Below are positions 1 to 8,490 of a stretch of 64,000 nt of DNA, piece after piece. The translations under genes and the position numbers were made by a program. Each line of letters starts with the position of its first letter. Positions within the stretch are counted from its first letter, which is position 1. The stretch comes from Cryptomeria japonica. Taxonomy: Eukaryota > Streptophyta > Pinopsida > Cupressales > Cupressaceae. Under the pieces are notes generated by a model, which did no database searches, was not told the origin of the DNA, and saw only the letters and a list, made by a program, of their open reading frames with translations. The stretch is from contig NC_081406.1 in NCBI RefSeq assembly GCF_030272615.1, forward strand, positions 216,884,997 to 216,948,996. Reading direction: 5' to 3'.

Positions 1-370
1 TCATGTATTACTTGTGTATCATACTACCAAGGTCTACCCAACAAGATATTACATACATCCATAGGCGTAATATCACACAAAACTTCATCATGATAAGTTC
101 CAATTCTTAATTTTACCAAGAATTGTTCACTTACTGTTACCTTACGATCATCCTAAATCCATGCTATTTGATAAGGCTTAGGGTGTTTCAATCTCTCTAA
201 TTTCAGATTACTCTTCATCTCCTTTGAAACAAGGTTATCTGAACTACCACTAACAATTATAACTTTACAACACTTACCAGCTACTTTACATCTTGTCTTG
301 AACAAATTCTTCCTTTGCAGAGGTTCTTGCATATTTCCAGTGTGGCATAATTCTCTCCTTATCATCAATA
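1..370 (-). pseudogene. Ty3/gypsy protease region (partial, runs off window)
   Basis: This is the retroviral-type aspartic protease part of a minus-strand Ty3/gypsy polyprotein. The frame reads through a stretch ending CKVIIVSGSSDNLVS, where plant gypsy proteases normally carry an acidic D before SGS; here it is V, so the catalytic aspartate appears lost. After one stop codon it continues to a motif like ILLGRPW near the window edge, which in this family follows the protease and precedes RT. It lies directly downstream of the gag remnant at 440-1480. The related protease of the plus-strand element near 20600-20900 has the same layout, which supports the call. The rest of pol lies outside the window. 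Confidence 0.75.
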
Positions 371-439
371 ATTCTCCATCTTCACATCTATAAGCTGATC
401 CAATAGGTTCTTCTTACACCAATGATTCTCTTCCACTAT

Positions 440-1480
440 TCTATGTCTTCTTACATTCAAAAGTATGATGTCCTTCTCCTCCACACTTAAAGAAGGTTCC
501 TATAAACATTTTCTTATGTTGTCTTTTGTCTTCCTTTCGATAACCCTCATTCTGGTAACCACTAGGTTCTATTCTTTAGTAAAAATTTATTTCATCCCTC
601 TGGTATGAACTACCATCTCTTCTAGCTTCCTTGTCTTTGTTTTGATTTTCACAGGGTCCTCTTCCTTCAGTATAGGTCTTTCCTCCTTGAAATATTCCTC
701 CTCTACCTCTTTTCTTCTTCTCATCTCTTTTATTCCACTTCTCCTCTTCCTTAAGGGCATATTGGTAAGCTTCCTCAACACTCTAAAACTTGATTAGACT
801 GAGTTCATCCTGTATAAACATCCACAAACCATTCAAGTATCTAGAAACCTGTTCAATCTCATCATCATTGTGACTGGATCTAATATTCAAGTTGTAGAAT
901 ACTTTAGTATATTCATTCACACTAGATTCCTTTTTCTTTAAGTTCAATAACTTTCAGAACAAATTCACTTGATAATCGATGGAGATGAACTTTGATTTCA
1001 ACTTGTTAACCATTTACTCCCAAGATTTAATATTTTTTTTACCTTTCCTTTGTCTATCTATCTGGAAATGTTCCCACGAAAGAGATGCATATCCTTTCAA
1101 CTTGGTGTAAGCATATTTCACTTTCTTCTCTTTAGTTGTGCTCTCAAATTCAAAATACTTTTCCATATTTGTGATCCAATCAAAAAATTCATCTGAATCT
1201 AACTTTCCATCATAATTTGGTGGGTTAAAATGTGGTCTTGTATTCACTCTTGTCAAGGCTCTTAGGAATCTCTCTTCTTTCAGATCAATCATCGATGGAT
1301 TTACTCTATCTCTTGCCACCTCTTCTTCTTCATCATTGCTCACATCTTCAACATGTTGACCTCTTCTCTGGGCCATTTCAATAGCTTCCAATCAAGCTGC
1401 AATCCCTCTCAACAATTCGATCACAACAAGATCGGCATTTCCATGTGCTCCACCACCTATAGAATTTCCTCTTTGGATGA
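440..1480 (-). pseudogene. Ty3/gypsy gag (degraded)
   Basis: Nucleocapsid precursor of the minus-strand gypsy element; gag packages element RNA in cytoplasmic particles. The best open part (1014-1391) contains the retrotransposon gag core, including NYDGKLDSDEFFDWI and ASLSWEH. The frame then continues with stops and frameshifts through an NEYTKVFYNL-type helix region and a basic G/R-rich stretch to a zinc knuckle near 448-500 (FFKCGGEGHHTFEC), in which the first cysteine is replaced by F. A stop interrupts the N-terminal part just before 1391. At least three in-frame stops make it a pseudogene. It is followed by protease and preceded by a tRNA-Met-type primer site. Confidence 0.75.
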
Positions 1481-1578
1481 TCTTTATGCTAGTCCTCTAT
1501 ATCTATAGGTCAGATCCTCAATATGCCACCCCAGAACAAAATTCTTATAGGACTTCACAATCTTTGGAAAGAAAACTC

Positions 1579-1590
1579 GCTTTGATACCA
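1579..1590 (-). promoter_or_regulatory. Primer-binding site, tRNA-iMet type
   Basis: On the minus strand this reads TGGTATCAAAGC, one base off the usual TGGTATCAGAGC primer site complementary to the 3' end of initiator tRNA-Met. It sits between gag and the putative LTR and fixes the element orientation as minus. Confidence 0.7.
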
Positions 1591-1595
1591 CTTGG

Positions 1596-1870
1596 TGTAG
1601 TCATGGTAGGAGAGAGTCTTCAAAGAGAATAGTCTAGACTATGTAGCAAGAGCAACACAATATGATGGAGGCAATGCAAAATCAAACTTATTATATCAAG
1701 GAATTCAAATACAAATCAACTGACAACATGTAGAGTTGGTACCCAGACCTGATTACATTCTCAAAATATAATATCTGAGCTCAAGCTAAAATGCAAGCCA
1801 ACTCTGAATTTCCTAATCTTTTGATTAATCTTGTATATTCTCTTGGTCCTCCTCTAAAGGCTCGATTACA
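1596..1870 (-). repeat. Putative 5' LTR of the left gypsy element
   Basis: The stretch begins TGTAGTC five bases beyond the primer site and ends GATTACA, giving a 7-bp terminal inverted repeat with one mismatch and TG...CA ends. The length of 275 bp would suit a chromovirus of a short-LTR type. The second LTR lies outside the window, so the outer boundary is inferred from the termini only. Confidence 0.45.
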
Positions 1871-2389
1871 TTAATTTATATTATATTCATAGCTCTAAGA
1901 TGATGTGTAGTTTCCCAAGATGAAAAATAATTGAAAAATAATTGCTGATGAAGGTGTGATGTGTAGAACAACTAGGTTGGCCTCCACCAAAAGAATTCCT
2001 CCAAAAAATACTTAGAATGAGGTGCATGCCTAAGGGAAGGTTGGACATAAGACAAGGAACATTGGAGACTATGAAATGAGGCTCTAGAAGCCATATAAAT
2101 GATCTACAAGATTCTCCATTAGCAGATAGGTCCAAGCAGTTCTAGTGCTCTAAGTTAGAAAACTCTCACATTCTGGAAGTGATAACTTGTCGGAAAAATA
2201 TCCAAATGTCCCAAGAACTTAGGATAAGGTAGATGAACAAGTTCACAAACCAAATCCATCTCCACAAGATCTGGTGAACAAATGCGATAAAACATAAAAT
2301 GAAATGATGAAACTGCAAAGTTGAACTAAATAAAAAACAAAACAGAAAATAAATTGGAATGTAAATATTTTTGGGTGATGCAAGATTTC
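1871..2389. other. Unassigned AT-rich spacer between two element fragments
   Basis: About 520 bp between the putative gypsy LTR and the copia fragment. Two small open frames on the minus strand have no recognisable motif. The stretch may be untranslated sequence of another element. I see no supported gene. Confidence 0.4.
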
Positions 2390-2412
2390 CAAGAACTAGG
2401 GATGCTCTTTCA

Positions 2413-3110
2413 TCAAGTTGCAACTATATTTGTATCTTCTAAACCAAACCTCTTCAATAACTCTTTCGCATACTTGGATTGGGATATAAAGATTCCTTTT
2501 TCTGACTGTGTGATTTGCAATCCCAAAATGAATTTCATCTCTCCAATCATAGACATCTCAAACTCATAATGTAATTCATTAGTGAACTCTTTGCACAAAC
2601 TATCATTCCCTCTAAAAATAATATCATCAACAAAAACTTTTACAATCAAAATGTTATCATGATCAATATTGAAGTATAGATTACTATCAACAGTACCTTT
2701 GTTAAATCCTAGGTTCAATAGATACTTATCCAATCTAGCATACCATGCTCTTGGCGCTTGCTTCAATCCATACAATTCTTTCTTCAACCGACACACAATA
2801 TCTCCTTAATCAATCAATTGAAATCCATCTAGTTTCTCTATGTACACCTCTTCTTCCAATTCACCATTTAGGAATGCTCATTCAATTTGTTTTGAAAGAC
2901 CCATTTAGTTCCTATTACATTTTTTCCTTAGGTCTGGGGACGAGAATCAATGTATTGTTCTTCTCAATCTGCAACAATTATTATTCCATTTCTTTTACCT
3001 AGTGTTCATCTTTACATGCTTCATTCACATCCTTAGGTTCAATCTTATAAATTAAAAAAAACTCAACCTGATCTTGTGCAATTCTTCTTCTAGTCTGAAC
3101 ATCCTTATTT
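2413..3110 (-). pseudogene. Copia reverse transcriptase (RVT_2) remnant
   Basis: RNA-dependent DNA polymerase of the copia fragment. The open part 2413-2796 reads CRLKKELYGLKQAPRAWY, then FVDDIIF (the YVDD-type catalytic box with Y changed to F), then FILGLQITQSEKGIFISQ. Upstream lie EACKDEHWVKEME and AFLNGELEEEVY, but the intervening sequence up to the usual KWVF and QMDVK motifs is missing or scrambled, so about 70 residues seem deleted. Several stops are present. RNase H, which should follow, is absent because the fragment ends here. Confidence 0.8.
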
Positions 3111-3139
3111 TTATCTCATATAATCTGATTTAGAATGAT

Positions 3140-4620
3140 TCAATCTTACATACTTGGGAGTCTTAGGATTTTCTTGATTTTCAGACTCTTGAGTTCTTTC
3201 TTCTACACTTGCACAAGTCTCTTCTCCTTGATTCAGTGGATTCACCAGAATGATTTGAACTTGATTCTAGATCTGAGGTTGCTTTCCTTTGTTTTCACTA
3301 TCATTCTAATCATATGAATCATATTCACAAGATCTATACTATCTCTCATTGCTTTCATCAACCCTAATATTTGCACTCTCAACTATCTTTCTTAGTCTCT
3401 TGTTATAACATCGGTAGGCCTTTCTTTTAGTAGAATAAATAAGAAATATTCCTTCATCGCATCTAGTATCAAACTTTCCTAGATCATCATCCCTTTTGAT
3501 ATAACATTTGCTTTTGAAAATTCTAAAATATTTAACAGTAGGAGCATGACGAAGCCATAATTCATAGGGACTCTTATCGGTATCATCTTTTATATGGTCC
3601 TAGTTAAGAGTGTAAATAGAAGTACTCACAACTTCTCTCCAATAAATATGAGAAACATTTCCTTGCAACATCATTATCCAAGAAGCTTCTTGAATGGTTA
3701 TGTTCTTCCTTTCCATAACTCCATATTTTTGAGGGGCTCTTGGAGCAGACAACTATCTTCTTATCCCATGTTCTTCATAAAATGCATTAAACTAATTGAA
3801 AATGAATTCACCACCTCTTTTAGATCTCAGACACTTCAGCTTCAAACCTATCTTAGTCTCAACCATAGCCTTGAAAATCTTTAACTTCTCTAAATCTTTA
3901 GACTTCTCCCTTAATAAAGTAACCCACATCATCCTTGAATAGTCATCAATCAACAACATGAAATATCTATCTCCTTCCAAGATTCTAACTCTAGAAGGTC
4001 CACACAAATCAGTATGCAAAAGATCCCATAATCCATTTGAAAAATTCTTCTTACTTTTGAAATAAATTTTGGTTTGTTTCCCTAGCTGACATTCTTTGCA
4101 CATAAGGTTAGCAGGTTTCATCAGCTTAGGAATATCTCTCATAGTCCGAGTAGAACTTATCTTAAGAATGTTATCAAAATTTACATGACACATCCTCCTA
4201 TTCCAAAACCAACTTTCATCAACCTAAGAAATCAAACATCTTCTACCGATACTATTCAAGTGAAAGATATTATCTTTAGTCTTTGTACCTGATGCAATCT
4301 CAATTCCAAAGCTACCCAAGATTCTACACTTTCCATTATTGAATTGAAGATCATATCCCTTTTCAACCATCTATCCAACACTCAAACCATTATGCTTTAG
4401 GCCTTCTACATACAAGACATTATCAATATTGTTCTTACCATCAAGATAAATGAAACCTCTACCATGGATTATACCAACTTTGTCATCATGAAACTTTACA
4501 ACTCCGGCTCCATACTTTTCCAAGATCATGAACTTACTCTTATCACCCATTCATCTTTCTCTTCAACATGTGCAGCCAAATATCTTTCCACATCCATGCA
4601 GCTAGTGGAATCAATAGGTA
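3140..4620 (-). pseudogene. Copia protease / integrase remnant
   Basis: A stretch near 4450-4600 keeps the shape of a copia protease (DEWVISS, then GRGFIYLDGK and NNIDNVLYVEGLKHN). The open part 3792-4193 carries the GAG-pre-integrase zinc-binding sequence (CHVNF ... CKECQLGKQ) and the integrase core with DLLHTDLCGP (first catalytic D), LLIDDYSRMMWV, and SKRGGEF, where the second catalytic D is replaced by K. The third catalytic E lies in an ERKN motif downstream, after a stop. Further pieces run down to about 3140. Integrase would insert the cDNA copy; the D-to-K change and the stops rule that out here. Confidence 0.75.
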
Positions 4621-5240
4621 TTAGATCATATTCCTTAATAGCAATAAACACCCATTCATTATTACTTGTATTTTTATTATCTGATTCATCATCTGACACA
4701 CCTTCATCAGTAGCATAATAACATCTCTTCTAAAATTTAGGCTTGAATTATTTCCTAGGAACTCCTTCCAGACACCTTGAGGTAAAATGACCTCTCTTAT
4801 TGCAAGAAAAATATTTAAGAGGCAACTTTCCTTCATACTTATTGACTCCTTTGGGTAATCTCTTGGTAATGGGTGCTTCAAGCTCATCAATCTCTCACTC
4901 TTATTCTTCAATTTCCTTCCTCTCATTCTCATATCTAGACACCCACCTTGAAGAAATTTTTTAGAACCATATCTATGCGTATCCTTTTTGGAAACTATGG
5001 CTTTGAATGCAGATTCTATGGTAGAAAGAGAATCACCAAACTCACTTAATTCAAAGACTGGTAGCTTACCAATCAACATGTCTCTAGTCACACTAGTTAT
5101 GATCCAGATATCCTCAATAGTAGGAAATTTTTGTTTGTAGGATTTAGGTAGGGATTTGAGCACTTTAGCAACAATATTTGATTCTTCTTACTTTCTACTA
5201 GCACATCTAATATTTCACACTAGTTCATTCACCTTTTGCA
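4621..5240 (-). pseudogene. Copia gag (UBN2-type) with zinc knuckle, 5' truncated
   Basis: Gag of the copia fragment. Residues reading KVLKSLPKSYKQKFPTIEDI and DMLIGKLPVFELSEFGDS match the C-terminal half of the copia gag domain; the N-terminal half is missing beyond 5240. A zinc knuckle follows near 4770-4810 (CNKRGHFTSRCLEG in a shifted frame), then an acidic linker (TDEGVSDDESD) toward the protease. The open frame 4621-5163 passes through a frameshift at the knuckle. The same arrangement is seen in the better preserved gag at 25512-26560. Confidence 0.75.
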
Positions 5241-5411
5241 TAAAATAAGTGATTGGAAGGAGGAATGGATGGTTGAGATTGAAGGAGATGGATGAGGTGG
5301 ATTGCGAGGACATGGTATGGAGACCAAGAGATTTTCCATAAAGGCATTTCTTATCTCCACACTCCATAATGTACATGGGGCATATATCCTCAAGTACATT
5401 GGGAAGACAAA

Positions 5412-5512
5412 AAGGAATTAAAAATTCCTTGGGGGAGGACAAGGGAATTAAAAATTCCCTAAAAATGAGATGCATGGGAAAATGAAAAGGGAAAAGGAAT
5501 TAAAAATTCCTT
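5412..5512. repeat. Three short palindromes (GGAATTAAAAATTCC type)
   Basis: AAGGAATTAAAAATTCCTT occurs at 5412-5430 and 5494-5512, and AGGGAATTAAAAATTCCCT at 5442-5460. Each is a near-perfect dyad, and in the middle copy both arms have changed together (AAGG/CCTT to AGGG/CCCT). They lie in unassigned sequence between the copia fragment and the 5667 element. Confidence 0.7.
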
Positions 5513-5661
5513 GAGACAATGATAATTCATGGGGAAGAGAGGAAATTTGAAATCCTTGAAATGACCAAAGTTGGTGCATTTAAGATTTGGAAGGTGGAGG
5601 GGACAATCCATTTATGGAAAATGGTTGAATTTTCTCTAATAAAGGTGATTAAGTTGTGCAA

Positions 5662-5666
5662 ATTAT
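5662..5666. repeat. Target-site duplication ATTAT (left)
   Basis: ATTAT directly precedes TGTTAGG of the LTR and is repeated exactly at 8486-8490 after CCAACA. The match defines 5667-8485 as one inserted unit. Confidence 0.75.
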
Positions 5667-6427
5667 TGTTAGGATTCCCAAAGATACTGAGAGGGGGGGG
5701 GTGAATCAGTATCTTGTCGGTTAACATATTTTCTAATCTTATTAAACAAATTGCATTCTAAAACAGTGTACCAGTAAACCAAAATTAATGTAGTATATAA
5801 GAACAATAAGCACAACATATAAAGCACACCATAACACAATATTTTTAACAAGGAAACCCAGTGTGGGAAAAACCTCAGTGGGATTTGTGACCCACAATAT
5901 TCACTCACTGGCCAATAAATGAATATTACTTACAATAGGGGCCTGCACATGCAAGAAGGCCAACTACCTAAAGCTCACTGCTTAATTACAAAAAGGAAGT
6001 CTCACTAACTTACAAAATGGATTATGCAAATCCAATATAATGTACTGCTTTGGTTCAGCATCTGCTATGCCAGGTTCATTACCAGTTTAATCTCACACAA
6101 TAACCATAAACCTTACTACAAAATCTACCTTAATATTCACATGTTCACATCTTTCTTATGCATAAATGATCTACAAGATCTCATGCTTATATATGAGTCC
6201 TATTAAAATTCGCTTTGTCAGCTTACAAAAAGATATTATAATTAAATACAAAATGCAATAAACAAAATCATGTCGGCTGGGGTGCCGGTAATCATCTTTG
6301 TCATTGTCGATAAACTATCTGTCAGTGTAGAGTCTGTCGGTGTTGGTGCCATAGGATTGCAAGGTTTCCATCAATGACAATAACTTCAATCACCTACAAT
6401 TTCTCATTGGAGTGTGCAATGCCAACA
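5667..6427 (-). repeat. 3' LTR (minus orientation) of the 5667 element
   Basis: Begins TGTTAGGATTCCC and ends GCCAACA. It shares the G-tract motif (ACTGAGAGGGGGGGG then TGAATCAGTAT), the AAACC...GTGGGAAAAACC block and the GGGGCCTGCACATG block with the other copia LTRs in the window. It is shorter (761 bp) than its relatives (about 1.1-1.26 kb). Confidence 0.75.
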
Positions 6428-6612
6428 ATCTCCCCCTTTGGCATTGATGACAACACCCATGAGAAAAATCCAAAAATGTATCCAAAATTGAAGTCCAAAA
6501 ATTTTGCCAAAACTATGTGCTCCCCCTGAGCAGATGATCTCTTTTGTCATCATTTTTATCATCTCAACTAATCCCCCTTTAACATCTCAACTAATCCCCC
6601 TTTAACATCAAT
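6428..6612 (-). promoter_or_regulatory. Multiple polypurine tracts next to 3' LTR
   Basis: On the plus strand the LTR is followed by ATCTCCCCCTTTGGCATTGATG, then three more pyrimidine tracts (GCTCCCCCTG and two AATCCCCCTTTAACATC), i.e. AAAGGGGGAGA-type purine runs on the coding strand. The last two sit in a 22-bp direct duplication. Repeated polypurine tracts of this form are a known trait of Sirevirus copia elements; the tract touching the LTR would prime plus-strand DNA synthesis. Confidence 0.65.
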
Positions 6613-6682
6613 GGCAAAGGTTGTCAAAAATGTCAACTGAGTGTAGTTCTCAGCTGGATCCCTATAACCAGTTGATTACAAT

Positions 6683-8485
6683 CTAAAATAGATCTACCAG
6701 TACAAAATTTAAGCTGTTAGTGAACTTTTCACTATCTTTGAATGTTTCTTCTGTCCTTTGTATTGTACCAGTGAGTATGTGCATTTTATCTTCCGGTGTC
6801 TTAAGTCTAGGAACAAGTGCCTCTGATATCTCTTTTCTCAAAGAGATGAGGATGTCGAGTTTCGGACCAAGTCTACATTTTAGTTCCTTAGCCTTGAACT
6901 TTACTCTTTCCTTTTCCTTCTCCAATTTCTCAAGTTTTTCCTCAAATTCTCCTATTTTTTGCTCTATTACCGATAATGGTTCTAGTGAAGCGAAGAGATT
7001 ATTAGCAATATTATTTATTTCTTCACGTGCTTCACTGATTTTCTTGTCTATATCCATTGTCAAAACATCAGTCTTGCATGTATCCCTATAAAACTCCTTA
7101 AATTAGATTATTGTTTTTCCTAGTGTCGGTAATAAGGTATCAATGTGTTCCTTTCATCTCTTTATTGTTTCATCAAAGAATCTTTCTTTCTCTTTATTCA
7201 TTTTCTCATTGAATGTTTCTTCATTAATCTGATCAACTGTTAAAAGGTTGCCAGTGATATACTTAGACAATGTGTCAAATTGACTCAAAGAATCTTTATT
7301 GTCCACATTGCACTTGGGTGCAATGAATTTCAAAATAGGGATGGTATCATCAATTGCCTTGTATGCAAGTGCATTGCAATCTGTTATTTTCTTGATTGAA
7401 TCAAACAATACCTCTATTACATTGGTCGGTCCGAATTATGTCCAAGAGGAACCAGATGATTGTCCAACTACCTTAACAATTTGCATTTCACCGATGTGAG
7501 TAACCTCTTTGCTTGAGTTGACCTCTGGTAGGTCAATTTGAGTCTGCATCTCAACTAGCAAAGGCTTGGGTATCTCAGTTGTTTCCGATGGCACTGTCTC
7601 TATCTCAACCTTTTTCTCTTCATGTTTCTCAGAATGTACCTCAGTATATTTCTTTGTGCTTTCTTCTGCTTGTTTCTCTGATCAAGTCTCAGTATTTACT
7701 GTATTATTAGTAGCCTATTGCTCTAACTCAGTAGGTTTATCAGTGTGTGCACTAGTGGTATCTATCACCTTTTCAGTTCCAGGGGGGTCAACTGATTGTT
7801 CAACATGTGTTTCAACCCCAATCTCAACATTTCCAACTATATCCTCAACATGTGTTTCTATAGCAATATTCTCATCTGGTGGCTCAGTTGCCACATCTTT
7901 CTTCTTAGCAGTTTCCTTATCAACCACAATTTTAACCTCTTGTGTGTCAATATTCATAGTATATAACACCTCTGAATCAGGATTGGTGTCTTTATGTGTT
8001 GTCTCCACACTCTCAATATTATCAGTTACTGGTGGTGTATCAACATTTTGTGCTAGTGGAGTATTAGAAGAAGGTGGGGGCAAGTTGTTTGTCACTTTTA
8101 TGCTTGGAGGTCCACCTACCTTTCCTTTACCTTTATCCTTATCCTTTTGATAGACTCTGAAGGCTTTGGGCCTTTTAAGTTCTTCTTTATTTTCTTTCTC
8201 CACAAATAAGATATCCCATTTATCCGTTGTCTCTTCAGATATTTCATTCATTCTGTCAGCCATTAAAGCTACATGTCGGTGACTAGTAGAAAATATAGTC
8301 ATGTTAGCCTCACTTATCAGCTCATCAATTTCTTCTGCTGATTTTACTAGGTGAACTGCAAGTAATTTTTCTACCTTTATCTTCTATTCTAATTCCACAA
8401 TTGCTAATCTCTTTGCATCTAGTCTCCTATACAAATCACTTGGTAAATCATCTACAACTTCTCATTGGAGTGTGCAATGCCAACA
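6683..8485 (-). pseudogene. Additional ORF of unknown function (about 600 codons, coiled coil)
   Basis: One reading frame from about 8480 to 6683 with six nonsense codons and no frameshift that I can see; the longest open piece is 7715-8302. Features in order: helical N-terminal part (DLPSDLYRRLDAKRL, then VEKLLAVHLVKSAEEIDELI); ISEETTDKWDILF; a basic patch KDKDKGKGKVGG; an acidic Thr/Val/Glu/Pro-rich low-complexity linker (about 8090-7450); a helical part with KKITDCNALAYKAIDDTIPIL; and a Lys/Glu coiled coil near 6900-6960 (EFEEKLEKLEKEKERVK). No zinc knuckle, DTG/DSG, DDE or YVDD motif occurs, so it is neither gag nor pol. It lies just upstream of the polypurine tracts, where some copia elements carry an env-like or additional ORF. 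Its start is unknown because the 5' end is deleted. Function unknown; a structural or env-like protein, or a captured host gene, are alternatives. Confidence 0.6.
8446..8485 (-). repeat. 5' LTR relic (last 40 bp)
   Basis: Reads from AATCATCTACAACTTCTC to GCCAACA and matches the right end of the LTR at about 6388-6427 with few differences. It is followed by the ATTAT duplication. Confidence 0.7.
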
Positions 8486-8490
8486 ATTAT

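Larger units (their letters stand above)
2390..5240 (-). mobile_element. Ty1/copia fragment, gag to RT, truncated at both ends
   Basis: Minus-strand copia element with domain order gag, zinc knuckle, protease, GAG-pre-integrase, integrase, RT, the Ty1/copia order. No LTR, PBS or PPT adjoins either end. The gag side stops at about 5240 (frame ending near YFMQKVNELV) where unrelated sequence with short palindromes starts. The pol side stops at about 2390, just after the RT C-terminus, before RNase H. Internal stops, frameshifts and a deletion in the front of RT (around 2890-2960, between EACKDEHW and AFLNGELEEEVY) make it inactive. The proteins are close in wording to the plus-strand copia at 24192-29836. 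Confidence 0.8.
5667..8485 (-). mobile_element. Internally deleted copia-type LTR element carrying a non-gag-pol ORF
   Basis: A 2,819-bp element bounded by a perfect ATTAT duplication. In minus orientation the 3' LTR is complete (5667-6427), preceded by polypurine tracts (6428-6612), while the 5' LTR survives only as its last 40 bp (8446-8485), repeating the sequence at about 6388-6427. PBS, gag and pol are gone. What remains is one frame of about 600 codons with six stops (6683-8485). Two full LTRs are needed for insertion, so the loss of the right LTR with PBS, gag and pol must have happened after insertion; the junction lies at a short homology (GTAGRTGATT) shared by LTR and ORF. The LTR family resembles those at 46102 and 52422. 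Confidence 0.75.

Noticed and set aside
5667-6427. LTR at 5667 considered as the 5' LTR of the copia fragment at 2390-5240
   Set aside because: Polypurine tracts lie on its right side and the ATTAT duplication pairs it with 8485, so it belongs to a separate element inserted beside the fragment.
7566-8150. 194-codon Ser/Val/Thr-rich open frame on the plus strand
   Set aside because: It is the antisense shadow of the Thr/Val/Glu-rich part of the minus-strand ORF at 6683-8485; composition and direction argue against it.
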